Positions 1-5,492 are shown, counted from the first letter of the stretch. The stretch: DNA of 5,522 nt from CAZBZG01 sp964496245 (GCA_964496245.1 CAZBZG010000303.1:1-5522), one strand, 5' to 3'. Notes: generated from the sequence alone by a model not told the origin. Numbers and translations are program-made.

Positions 1-81
1 ACCAAACTGGAGCGGAGGCTGAAGCGCGTGCTGCGCCCACAGAAGCGTGGACCCAAGCCGAAGGGGAAGAGCCGCAGTTGA
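1..81 (+). CDS. C-terminal end of a basic protein, probably a REP-associated (Y1-type) transposase; truncated by window edge
   Basis: The first frame is open from the window edge to a TGA at 79-81 and gives 26 residues that are about 40 percent Lys or Arg, including the stretch RPQKRGPKPKGK. The other two forward frames look poorer: one stops almost at once and the other gives an Ala/Glu-rich shadow. REP-associated tyrosine transposases (Y1_Tnp family) commonly end in a basic tail of this kind, and they commonly sit beside short repeated elements such as those found directly downstream. The catalytic HUH and Tyr motifs would lie upstream of the window and cannot be checked. The tail could also belong to another DNA- or RNA-binding protein. 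That a gene ends here is fairly likely; the transposase identity is an inference from composition and context. Confidence 0.45.
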   Translation, partial: TKLERRLKRVLRPQKRGPKPKGKSRS

Positions 82-85
82 ATAT

Positions 86-123
86 ACTGTCCCGGGAATA
101 CCCCGGGAATACCCCCGGAATAC
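86..123 (+). repeat. Three tandem 11-bp units CCCGGGAATAC (REP-like element next to the transposase tail)
   Basis: CCCGGGAATAC occurs at 91-101 and 102-112, followed by a one-mismatch third copy, CCCCGGAATAC, at 113-123. The array is preceded by ACTGT (86-90), which gives the block ACTGTCCCGGG. It begins only a few bases after the stop codon of the putative transposase. Short GGGAATAC and ACTGTCCC-type repeats beside Y1 transposases are familiar in metagenomic PVC genomes, which fits a transposase-associated element. That association is from memory and was not searched. Confidence 0.6.
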
Positions 124-139
124 CGCCCCTCGCATCACC

Positions 140-152
140 GCGGCGAAGCCGC
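140..152 (+). repeat. Small perfect hairpin GCGGC-GAA-GCCGC (REP-like palindrome)
   Basis: The arms GCGGC (140-144) and GCCGC (148-152) are exact complements around a GAA loop. A second, weaker 5-bp hairpin (CCACC/GGTGG around GCCGG) lies just downstream, near 168-182. No T tract follows, so an intrinsic terminator is not supported. The position between a transposase tail and the next promoter fits a REP-type palindrome. Confidence 0.4.
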
Positions 153-190
153 TTAGTCCAATGCCCCCACCGCCGGGGTGGAGAAAGTCT

Positions 191-220
191 TTGCCCGGCG
201 GCTCGCGGGTACGGTAGAAT
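191..220 (+). promoter_or_regulatory. Sigma70-type promoter for the PIN toxin-antitoxin pair
   Basis: A -35 box TTGCCC (191-196) is separated by 18 bp from a -10 box TAGAAT (215-220), which matches TATAAT at five of six positions. Transcription would start near 227 and leave a leader of about 50 nt before the PIN start codon. This placement also argues against the long upstream in-frame extension of the PIN reading frame. Confidence 0.55.
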
Positions 221-237
221 GCCCCGTTGGTCACCCA

Positions 238-259
238 CGAGGAGTTCGCGAGGAGTTCG
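238..259 (+). repeat. Perfect 11-bp tandem duplication CGAGGAGTTCG in the PIN leader
   Basis: CGAGGAGTTCG is present at 238-248 and immediately again at 249-259, between the promoter and the start codon. A third exact copy lies at 335-345 inside the PIN coding sequence, covering the Asp-Glu-Glu-Phe codons. Each copy contains AGGAG, which resembles a ribosome binding site but is too far from the start codon to serve it. The copies could be an operator for autoregulation or simply a local duplication. Confidence 0.5.
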
Positions 260-275
260 GGACAGAGGCTGGAGA

Positions 276-758
276 ATGCCTGTGCACAGGTTGCGGGTCT
301 ACGTGGACAACTCGGCCTTCGGGGGCGTGCACGACGAGGAGTTCGCCGAGGATAGTAAGCGGTTCTTCGAACCGGTGCGCAGGGGGGACTACCGGGTGCT
401 CGTGTCGCAGATCGTCTTCGAGGAGATCGCTGACGCCCCGGACAAGGTGCGGCAGGCTCTCCAGGACTTGCCCGATGAGGTGCTCGAGACGGTGCCCGTC
501 CAGGAGGAGGTCCGTCGCCTGGCGGACGCGTATGTCTCGGCGAAAGCCCTGAGCCGGAAGTGGGCGTTCGACGCCCTGCAGGTGGCGGCGGCAACGGTGG
601 CGAACGCAGACCTGATTCTGAGTTGGAACTTCGCGCACATCGCGAACTACGACCGCATCCAGAGGTTCAACGCCGTGAACCTCATGAACGGGTACAGGAC
701 GGTCGACATCCGCAGCCCACAGGAGTTGGCGTATGGCGACAAAGACGAAGACGTTTGA
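276..758 (+). CDS. PIN-domain protein, probable VapC-like toxin ribonuclease
   Basis: A 160-residue cytoplasmic protein of PIN-domain size. The first beta strand carries the expected acidic residue in LRVYVDNSAFGG (Asp11). Further candidate metal ligands are Glu49/Glu50 in VFEEI, Asp99 in FDALQVAAA, and Asp112 in the ADLILSWNF block (110-119) typical of this branch of PIN proteins. Such proteins are usually Mg-dependent ribonuclease toxins held inactive by a partner; the RNA target here is unknown. The ATG at 276 has GAGG at 265-268, 7 nt upstream. An in-frame GTG at 282, with GGAG at 271-274, is nearly as good and would give a protein beginning M-HRLRVYVDNS, close to the usual family start. 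The frame is open farther upstream, but that stretch contains the promoter and repeats. The 3' end overlaps the antitoxin gene by 26 bp. PIN identity is confident; toxin activity is inferred from family and pairing. Confidence 0.85.
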   Translation: MPVHRLRVYVDNSAFGGVHDEEFAEDSKRFFEPVRRGDYRVLVSQIVFEEIADAPDKVRQALQDLPDEVLETVPVQEEVRRLADAYVSAKALSRKWAFDALQVAAATVANADLILSWNFAHIANYDRIQRFNAVNLMNGYRTVDIRSPQELAYGDKDEDV

Positions 759-924
759 CTGCATCGAAGCCAAGCGGAAGGCGCACAGGCGGATGATGGC
801 GGAGTACGAATCGCGCAAGAGGGAGTTCCCGTCGCTGGTGGAGTTTCTGAACGCCAAGGCGGAGGAGTCCGACATTGCCAAGAGCGTCAGGCAGAAGATC
901 GCCAGAGCCCACTCCACAGCCTGA
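733..924 (+). CDS. Small probable antitoxin partner of the PIN protein
   Basis: A 63-residue, highly charged and predicted mostly helical protein. It starts with TKTFDCIEAKRKAHRR, a motif shared by small proteins often encoded directly after PIN proteins of this type. The start is well defined: the ATG at 733 has AGGAG at 721-725 with 7-nt spacing, inside the end of the PIN gene. The 26-bp overlap implies translational coupling and co-expression from the promoter at 191-220. The expected role is to bind and neutralise the PIN nuclease, and perhaps to repress the operon. No ribbon-helix-helix, AbrB or HTH DNA-binding domain is recognisable, so repression is uncertain. The toxin-first order is the reverse of classical vapBC. 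The function is inferred from size, position and family context, not from a characterised domain. Confidence 0.7.
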   Translation: MATKTKTFDCIEAKRKAHRRMMAEYESRKREFPSLVEFLNAKAEESDIAKSVRQKIARAHSTA

Positions 925-1128
925 CCGCGAGGGGAACCCGGATGATTGCCGTCTGTTGTGGTTTTATCCGGGGACAGTCCCGGATGCTTTGACCGCAAGC
1001 TTGCTCTCCCCAAGCTTGCTCTCCCGGGAATGGGGATATGGCGAGATTGGCGCGGGTCGTCGTTCCTGACATACCTCATCATGCGACGCAACGCGGCACA
1101 CGTCCTCAGGATGCCGGCGCCCTGTGCG
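925..1128. other. Gene-poor spacer with repeat remnants between the toxin-antitoxin pair and the pilin promoter
   Basis: No convincing coding region was found on either strand; the short open frames lack ribosome sites and protein-like composition. GGGGACAGTCCC at 970-981 carries, on the opposite strand, the ACTGTCCC core found beside the transposase tail. TCCCGGGAAT recurs at 1022-1031, identical to 90-99. The spacer reads as the far edge of an accessory insertion. No U-tract terminator for the upstream operon was seen. Confidence 0.45.
996..1025 (+). repeat. Perfect 15-bp tandem duplication CAAGCTTGCTCTCCC
   Basis: CAAGCTTGCTCTCCC occurs at 996-1010 and again at 1011-1025 with no mismatch. 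Each unit contains the palindrome CAAGCTTG (a HindIII-type site). The second copy runs directly into GGGAATGGGG, so it adjoins the TCCCGGGAAT match to the left-hand repeat. No function can be assigned. Confidence 0.6.
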
Positions 1129-1157
1129 TTGACAACGCCTGTTCCGGGTAGTAGACT
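1129..1157 (+). promoter_or_regulatory. Strong sigma70-type promoter for the pilin-like gene
   Basis: A consensus -35 box TTGACA (1129-1134) and a -10 box TAGACT (1152-1157) are separated by 17 bp. The -35 lies in an inverted repeat, GCGTT-GAC-AACGC (1126-1138), and the -10 lies in another, GTAGT-AG-ACTAC (1148-1159). These dyads could be operator sites. The predicted start near 1164 leaves a leader of about 50 nt before the ATG at 1216. Confidence 0.65.
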
Positions 1158-1215
1158 ACAAGAGTGGGAGTAGGTCTGGCATTGTGCGGCGCGATTCATC
1201 CAGAGGGAGGGAGCC

Positions 1216-1856
1216 ATGGTGCGCGTTCGATCCGGATCCGTGCGCCCTTGTTCGTTGCCAGCACTGGGTTTTACCCTTGTCGAATTGTTGGTGGTCATCG
1301 CCATCATCAACATCCTGGCGGCTCTTCTGCTCCCGGCGTTGCGGGCGGCCATGGAGTCGGCCCGCCTGATCTCCTGCCTCAGCAATCAGAAGCAGATCTA
1401 CACCACGGCTTCGTACTACGCGGGCGACATGGGGGGCGGTCTGCCCGAGCGCTGCGGCAAGGCCGGCTTTCCCGGTATCTTTTCGAAGGCCACAACACGT
1501 CTCACGACAGCCATCCGTTCGGCGTGGGATCCTCCATCTACAACAACCACGTCAAGGGCATCGGCGCGTTTCTCGAGTCCCGCTGCGAACTCGGTGTCTA
1601 CAAGATGAACAGCTGGAACAACCAACGTCTGATGGACAGCCACAATGTGCTGCACTGCCCGTCGACCGGTTTGCCGGCAACGGGGCAGCATGCGTCCTCG
1701 GCTTCCTGGACCGATGGGATGTATCCGCTGGGCATCAGTCAGATCCAGGTGATCGATCCCGAGACGAGCTACCAGGTGGGCGGGGGCGCCGGTTGGTTTG
1801 TCACCGGCACCATCGAAATCAAGAGCGCGCAAGAATGGAGGCCGTTCGGCTACTAG
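1216..1856 (+). pseudogene. Type IV pilin-like/pseudopilin gene interrupted by a one-base frameshift
   Basis: The ATG at 1216 has a strong ribosome site (GGGAGG at 1205-1210). The product opens with a class III signal: Gly18 precedes the mature start FTLVELLVVIAI, with Phe19 at +1 and Glu23 at +5, followed by a hydrophobic helix to about residue 43. Such proteins are processed by prepilin peptidase and join pilus or type II secretion-like filaments; many PVC paralogs have unknown roles. As read, the frame ends at 1608 with 130 residues and a low-complexity Thr/Ser/Arg tail. The protein-like continuation (GHNTSHDSHPFG, then DSHNVLHCPSTG) lies in another frame and runs to a TAG at 1854-1856. 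A single missing base near the TTTT run at 1480-1483 reconciles the two and gives about 213 residues, with HCPS at 147-150. Whether this is a real mutation or an assembly error cannot be decided from the sequence. Confidence 0.8.
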
Positions 1857-1922
1857 CCCGCCTTCTCGTCTGAAGCATTTCCCTCCGGACGTTTGCCATG
1901 TCTCCTCGGGAATCGTGATGCG

Positions 1923-1954
1923 CGACCGCTCAAGTTCCTCGGATTGGGCGGTCG
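1923..1954 (+). promoter_or_regulatory. Strong hairpin in the leader of the permease gene
   Basis: Bases 1923-1933 pair with 1944-1954 to form an 11-bp stem (CGACCGCTCAA with TTGGGCGGTCG, one G-U pair) around a 10-nt loop. It ends a few bases before the purine-rich ribosome site of the permease. No T tract follows, so it does not look like an intrinsic terminator for the pilin-like gene. Translational control, mRNA stabilisation or a protein-binding site are possible. No known riboswitch was recognised. Confidence 0.45.
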
Positions 1955-1969
1955 GCTGAGAGGGGGAAG

Positions 1970-3832
1970 ATGCAGCACACCGACGATCTCCATCGCTCCC
2001 TCGGCCTCTGGGACATCTTCTCGATCGCGGCCGGGGCCATGATCAGCTCGGGGCTCTTCGTGCTGCCGGGGCTCGCGTTCGAGCGGGCCGGGCCGGCCAT
2101 GATCCTCTGCTACGCGCTGGCCGGGTTCCTGATCGCGCCCACCATGCTCGCCCAGGCCGAGCTCGCCACCGCCATGCCCAAGGCGGCCGGCAGCTACTTC
2201 GCGGTCGAACGGAGCCTCGGTGCGTACATGGGCACGGTCGCCGGGCTCATCAACTGGTGCGCCATCAGCCTCAAGGCCGCGTTCGCGCTCGTGGGCCTGG
2301 GCGCGCTCGCGCTCTACTTCGTGCCCGAAGGGGGCGAGCCGCTCGTCAAGGCGGTCGCTCTTGCGGGGTGCGTCTGCTTTACGGCCCTCAACCTGTTCAG
2401 CGTCAAGGGCGCGGGCCGTCTGCAGGGCCTGCTGGTGGTCGGGTTGCTCGGCATCCTCTGCCTGTACGTGGGCGCGGGCACGGCGCAAGTGGAGGTGCTC
2501 CGCTACGCGCCCTTCTTCGGCGGGGACTTCAAGGCGATCATGGCGGTCACGGGCATGGTCATCATCTCCTACGGCGGACTGACCAAGGTCGTGGACGTGG
2601 CCGGCGAGGTGGAGCGGCCCGCGCGCAACCTGCCGCGGGGGATGTTCCTGGCCTTCGGCGTGGTCAACCTGCTGTACGTGGGCGTGGCGTTCGTGACCGT
2701 GGGCGTGCTGGACAATGCAACGCTCCAGGGGAGCCTGCGGCCCGTGACCGAGGGGGCGTATGCCGTTCTGGGGGAAGCGGGACTGATCGCCGTGGGCGTG
2801 GCCGCCTTCCTGGCCTACGCCACGACCGGCAACGCGGGCATCCTGTCGGCCTCGCGCAGTCCGCTGGCCATGAGCCGGGACGGGCTGCTGCCCGACTGCC
2901 TCGGCCGGACGAACCGCCGCTTCGGTACCCCGCACGTCTCCGTGCTCATGACCGGGGGGCTTATGCTTCTCGTGATCGGTCTGCTCTCGGTGGAAGACCT
3001 CGTGAAGACGGCGTCCACCATGCTGCTCATCTCGCTCGCGCTCATCAACCTGTCTGTCGTGGTCATGCGCCACAGCGGGTTCGCCGGTTACCGGCCGAGT
3101 TTCCGCATGCCGCTCAATCCCTGGCTGCCGCTCGGCGCGGTCGTCTTGTATGCGTTTCTCATCGCCGAAATGGGGCTCGTGCCGCTCCTCGCCACCGCAG
3201 GCTTCATCGCAGTCGCGAGCGTCTGGTACGTGGCCTACGTGCAGCACAAGATCGACCGCGAGGCTGCGGTGATCTACCTCGTCAAAACCATCCTCTCGCG
3301 CCACATCCGCCGGACCGGCCTGGAGGACGAGCTCGTGCAGATCAGCCTCGAGCGCGACGAAGTGGAGGCCGACCGGTTCGACAAGCTCGTGCGGCGCGCG
3401 CCGATCCTGGACATCGACGAACAGGTGGATGCGCGGGATCTCTTCCGGCGGATCGGCGAGGCCTTGAGCGAGCGGCTCGATCAGACGCCGGACCGCATCC
3501 GCGATCTGTTGCTCGAGCGAGAGGGCGAGTCGAGTACCATGATCCAGCCGGGCTTGGCCATCCCGCACGTGGTGGCCGAGGGCGAGAACATCTTCGAACT
3601 CGTGTTGGTGCGGTGCAAAGAGGGCATCGTGTTCTCGGATCTCCACCCGCCCGTGCACACGGCCTTCGTGCTGATCGGTTCGCCCGACCAGCGCAACTTC
3701 CACCTCAAGGCCCTGGTCGCCATTGCGCACGTCGTCCAGGAGCCGAAGTTCCGGGAGCGCTGGATGGAGGCGACCAACGCCGAGCAGCTGCGGGACCTCG
3801 TGCTGCTCTCGGGCCGCGCGCGGGGCCATTGA
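1970..3832 (+). CDS. APC-family amino acid permease fused to a C-terminal PTS EIIA (PtsN-like) domain
   Basis: A 620-residue inner-membrane protein. Residues 1-424 form an APC-superfamily transporter with about 12 hydrophobic helices. The first helix has the broken, substrate-binding pattern GAMISSGLF (22-30). A helix-6 region runs through VTGMVIISYGG (193-203) into the conserved loop GEVERPARNLPRG (212-224). Substrates of such permeases are usually amino acids or related compounds taken up with a cation; the specific one is not readable. A charged helical linker (about 425-488) leads to an EIIA type-2/PtsN-like domain (about 489-616), whose phospho-acceptor histidine would be His533 in GLAIPHV. 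Phosphorylation there could gate transport in response to PTS or nitrogen state, which is inference. The ATG at 1970 follows GAGAGGGGGA; AGGGGG ends 3 nt before it, a short spacing. Start and fusion are supported by one uninterrupted frame. The neighbouring synthase gene is convergent. Confidence 0.92.
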   Translation: MQHTDDLHRSLGLWDIFSIAAGAMISSGLFVLPGLAFERAGPAMILCYALAGFLIAPTMLAQAELATAMPKAAGSYFAVERSLGAYMGTVAGLINWCAISLKAAFALVGLGALALYFVPEGGEPLVKAVALAGCVCFTALNLFSVKGAGRLQGLLVVGLLGILCLYVGAGTAQVEVLRYAPFFGGDFKAIMAVTGMVIISYGGLTKVVDVAGEVERPARNLPRGMFLAFGVVNLLYVGVAFVTVGVLDNATLQGSLRPVTEGAYAVLGEAGLIAVGVAAFLAYATTGNAGILSASRSPLAMSRDGLLPDCLGRTNRRFGTPHVSVLMTGGLMLLVIGLLSVEDLVKTASTMLLISLALINLSVVVMRHSGFAGYRPSFRMPLNPWLPLGAVVLYAFLIAEMGLVPLLATAGFIAVASVWYVAYVQHKIDREAAVIYLVKTILSRHIRRTGLEDELVQISLERDEVEADRFDKLVRRAPILDIDEQVDARDLFRRIGEALSERLDQTPDRIRDLLLEREGESSTMIQPGLAIPHVVAEGENIFELVLVRCKEGIVFSDLHPPVHTAFVLIGSPDQRNFHLKALVAIAHVVQEPKFRERWMEATNAEQLRDLVLLSGRARGH

Positions 3833-3833
3833 G

Positions 3834-3856
3834 GGCGTGCGCACGCCATGTGGCGT
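3834..3856. terminator. Overlapping GC-rich inverted repeats between the convergent permease and trpB2 genes
   Basis: GGCGTGCGCACGCC (3834-3847) is a perfect 14-bp palindrome beginning just after the permease stop. It overlaps a second inverted repeat, ACGCCA-TG-TGGCGT (3843-3856), so the middle ACGCC arm can pair with either flanking GGCGT. The site could end transcription from either side of this convergent pair, but neither strand has a T tract. An intrinsic terminator is therefore only a weak proposal. Confidence 0.3.
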
Positions 3857-3923
3857 ACGGCGATCCCGTGTCAGGCTCCCTGCCCGTTGGCCAGCGGTCG
3901 CCGACGCATGCAGATCGGGTCGT

Positions 3924-5294
3924 TCACGCCCCCGGCTTCGGGTACTTCTCGAGGCACGCCAGCGACTGTTGCAGGTCCTCTTCGGGCAGTTCGTAGTCCA
4001 CGAGTTCGCCGTTCAGGTAGCTGCCGTAGCCCGTCAGGTCCATGAGACCGTGGCCGCTGTAGCCGAGGAGCAACACCTTCTCCTTGCCCTCCTCCTTGGC
4101 CTTGACCGCTTCGTCGATCACGGCCGCGATCGCGTGGCTCGTCTCGGGCGCGCAGATGAAGCCCTCGGTCTGGGCCCAGGTCAGGGCCGCTTCGTAGCAC
4201 TTGAGCTGGTGGTAGCTCCGCGCCTCCATCAGGCCGTCGTTGAGCGCGCAGCTGATCAGCGGGGCCACGCCGTGGTAGCGGAGTCCGCCCGCATGGAACG
4301 GTGCGGGGACGAATGCGTGGCCCAGGCTGTGCATGGGCATGAGCGGGGTCATCTCGGCCGTGTCGCCGTAGTCGTAGACGAACGGCCCCCGGGTGATCGT
4401 GGGGCACGCGGCCGGCTCGACCCCGATGATCTGCATGTCCGTTCCGTTGATCTTGTCGTGCATGAAGGGGAAGGCGAGCCCGGCGAAGTTGCTGCCCCCG
4501 CCCACGCAGCCGATGATGACGTCCGGTTTCTCGATGTCCACGCTTTCGAGTTGGGCCTTGGCCTCGAGGCCGATCACGGTCTGATGGAGGAGCACGTGAT
4601 TCAGGACGCTGCCCAAGGAGTAGCGCGTCTCGCCCTTGGCATCGTGCACCGCCTCCTCGATGGCTTCGCTGATGGCGATCCCGAGGCTGCCCGGCGTGTC
4701 CGGCATCTCCTTCAGGACCTTGCGGCCGAAGTCGGTCTGGTCGCTCGGGCTCGCCACGCACTCGGCGCCCCAGACCTGCATCATGCGTTTGCGGAAGGGC
4801 TTCTGGTCGAAGCTGATCCGGACCATGTAGACCTTGCAGGTCAGGCCCACGAGCTTGCAGGCGAAAGAGAGGGCGCTGCCCCACTGGCCGGCGCCGGTCT
4901 CGGTCGTGAGCTTCTTGATTCCGAACTGCTTGTTGTACCAGGCCTGGGCAACCGCGGTGTTCGGTTTGTGGCTGCCCGGCGGGCTGACGCTCTCGTCCTT
5001 GTAGAAGATCTTGGCGGGCGTATCGAGATGCTCCTCGAGCCACTTGGCCCGGCGCAGCGGCGAGGGCCGCCAGCGCGTGAGGATCCCCTGGATTTCCTCG
5101 GGGATGTCGATCCAGCGGTCGGTCGAAACCTCCTGCTCGATGAGGTTCATGGGAAAGACCGGCGCCAGCGCGTCGGGTGTGAGCGGGTTGCCGTCGGGCC
5201 CTTTGGGCGGCAGCGGCGGCGTGGGCAGGTCGGCCGCCAGGTTGTACCATTGGCGGGGCATCTGGTCCTCGGGTAGGTTGATTTTGACGTCCAT
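3924..5294 (-). CDS. trpB: TrpB2-type tryptophan synthase beta chain, PLP-dependent
   Basis: A 456-residue cytoplasmic fold-type II PLP enzyme, expected to make L-tryptophan from indole and serine. The N-terminal block (KINLPEDQMPRQWYNL, then a proline-rich stretch) and the length, about 50 residues more than classical TrpB, mark it as the TrpB2/TrpB-like subfamily. The PLP lysine is Lys110 in GSHKPNTA, the catalytic Glu is Glu132 in TETGAGQWGS, and the phosphate-binding loop is GGGSN (265-269). GVEP (291-294), APETSHA (382-388) and GYSGHG (411-416) are also present. All key residues seem intact. The start at 5294 is chosen because AGG lies 7 nt upstream and the protein then begins like family members; an in-frame ATG at 5393 overlaps the -10 box. 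No trpA or other trp gene is adjacent. TrpB2 enzymes often act without TrpA, possibly salvaging free indole; the source of indole here is unknown. Confidence 0.93.
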   Translation of the reverse strand: MDVKINLPEDQMPRQWYNLAADLPTPPLPPKGPDGNPLTPDALAPVFPMNLIEQEVSTDRWIDIPEEIQGILTRWRPSPLRRAKWLEEHLDTPAKIFYKDESVSPPGSHKPNTAVAQAWYNKQFGIKKLTTETGAGQWGSALSFACKLVGLTCKVYMVRISFDQKPFRKRMMQVWGAECVASPSDQTDFGRKVLKEMPDTPGSLGIAISEAIEEAVHDAKGETRYSLGSVLNHVLLHQTVIGLEAKAQLESVDIEKPDVIIGCVGGGSNFAGLAFPFMHDKINGTDMQIIGVEPAACPTITRGPFVYDYGDTAEMTPLMPMHSLGHAFVPAPFHAGGLRYHGVAPLISCALNDGLMEARSYHQLKCYEAALTWAQTEGFICAPETSHAIAAVIDEAVKAKEEGKEKVLLLGYSGHGLMDLTGYGSYLNGELVDYELPEEDLQQSLACLEKYPKPGA

Positions 5295-5348
5295 GGTTGT
5301 ACCTTTGTTTGGGCGGTGAGACAGGGGCGCGCCAGCATGCACGCTCGG

Positions 5349-5369
5349 GCGGGCCTTCCAGCAGCCCGC
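5349..5369 (-). promoter_or_regulatory. Hairpin in the trpB2 leader RNA
   Basis: Read on the minus strand, GCGGGC (5369-5364) and GCCCGC (5354-5349) form a perfect 6-bp stem around a 9-nt loop, between the predicted transcription start and the ribosome site. No T tract follows, and no Trp-rich leader peptide with a stop codon was found, so a classical trp attenuator is not supported. Confidence 0.3.
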
Positions 5370-5391
5370 GGATGCGGAATCAAGAACGGCC

Positions 5392-5419
5392 ATGATAACG
5401 GTTTGCGGTCCCGGCGCAA
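5392..5419 (-). promoter_or_regulatory. Sigma70-type promoter for trpB2
   Basis: On the minus strand, a -35 box TTGCGC (5419-5414) lies 16 bp from a -10 box TATCAT (5397-5392), which matches TATAAT at five of six positions. The predicted start near 5385 gives a leader of about 90 nt before the ATG at 5294. No Trp repressor operator was recognised. Confidence 0.45.
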
Positions 5420-5492
5420 GGTCGGAAATCCGTGTGGCCGTGGAGGCGGGCAGGGCGATCGCATTACATCTCAGCGGAAAGAAGCGGCAAGG

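Noticed and set aside
91..123. Possible CRISPR array from the closely spaced repeats
   Set aside because: The units are only 11 bp, abut without spacers, and no cas gene is present.
78..275. N-terminal extension of the PIN reading frame upstream of 276
   Set aside because: The stretch contains the tandem repeats, the hairpin and the promoter at 191-220. The PIN fold begins a few residues after the 276 start.
231..1385. A 384-codon minus-strand open frame across the toxin-antitoxin pair, spacer and pilin-like gene start
   Set aside because: It crosses two well-supported plus-strand genes and both repeat regions, and its sequence shows no family resemblance.
1476..1486. Programmed -1 frameshift signal in the pilin-like gene
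   Set aside because: The bases around TATCTTTTCG do not form an X XXY YYZ heptamer in the reading phase, and re-pairing of the Phe codon one base back would mismatch. An indel is the simpler explanation, though recoding is not fully excluded.
1853..3844. A 663-codon open frame on the minus strand opposite the permease
   Set aside because: Its product is rich in His, Arg, Glu and Asp with no recognisable domain, as expected from the antisense of a GC-rich gene. The plus strand carries an unmistakable transporter.
3723..5276. A 517-codon open frame on the plus strand opposite trpB2
   Set aside because: It mirrors the synthase gene, has Arg/Ala/Val/Gly-rich content without motifs, and lacks a convincing ribosome site.
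5295..5393. A 33-residue N-terminal extension of trpB2 from an ATG at 5393, or a tryptophan leader peptide there
   Set aside because: The upstream ATG overlaps the predicted -10 box, the extension holds only one Trp and no stop codon, and the start at 5294 has a proper ribosome site and the family N terminus.
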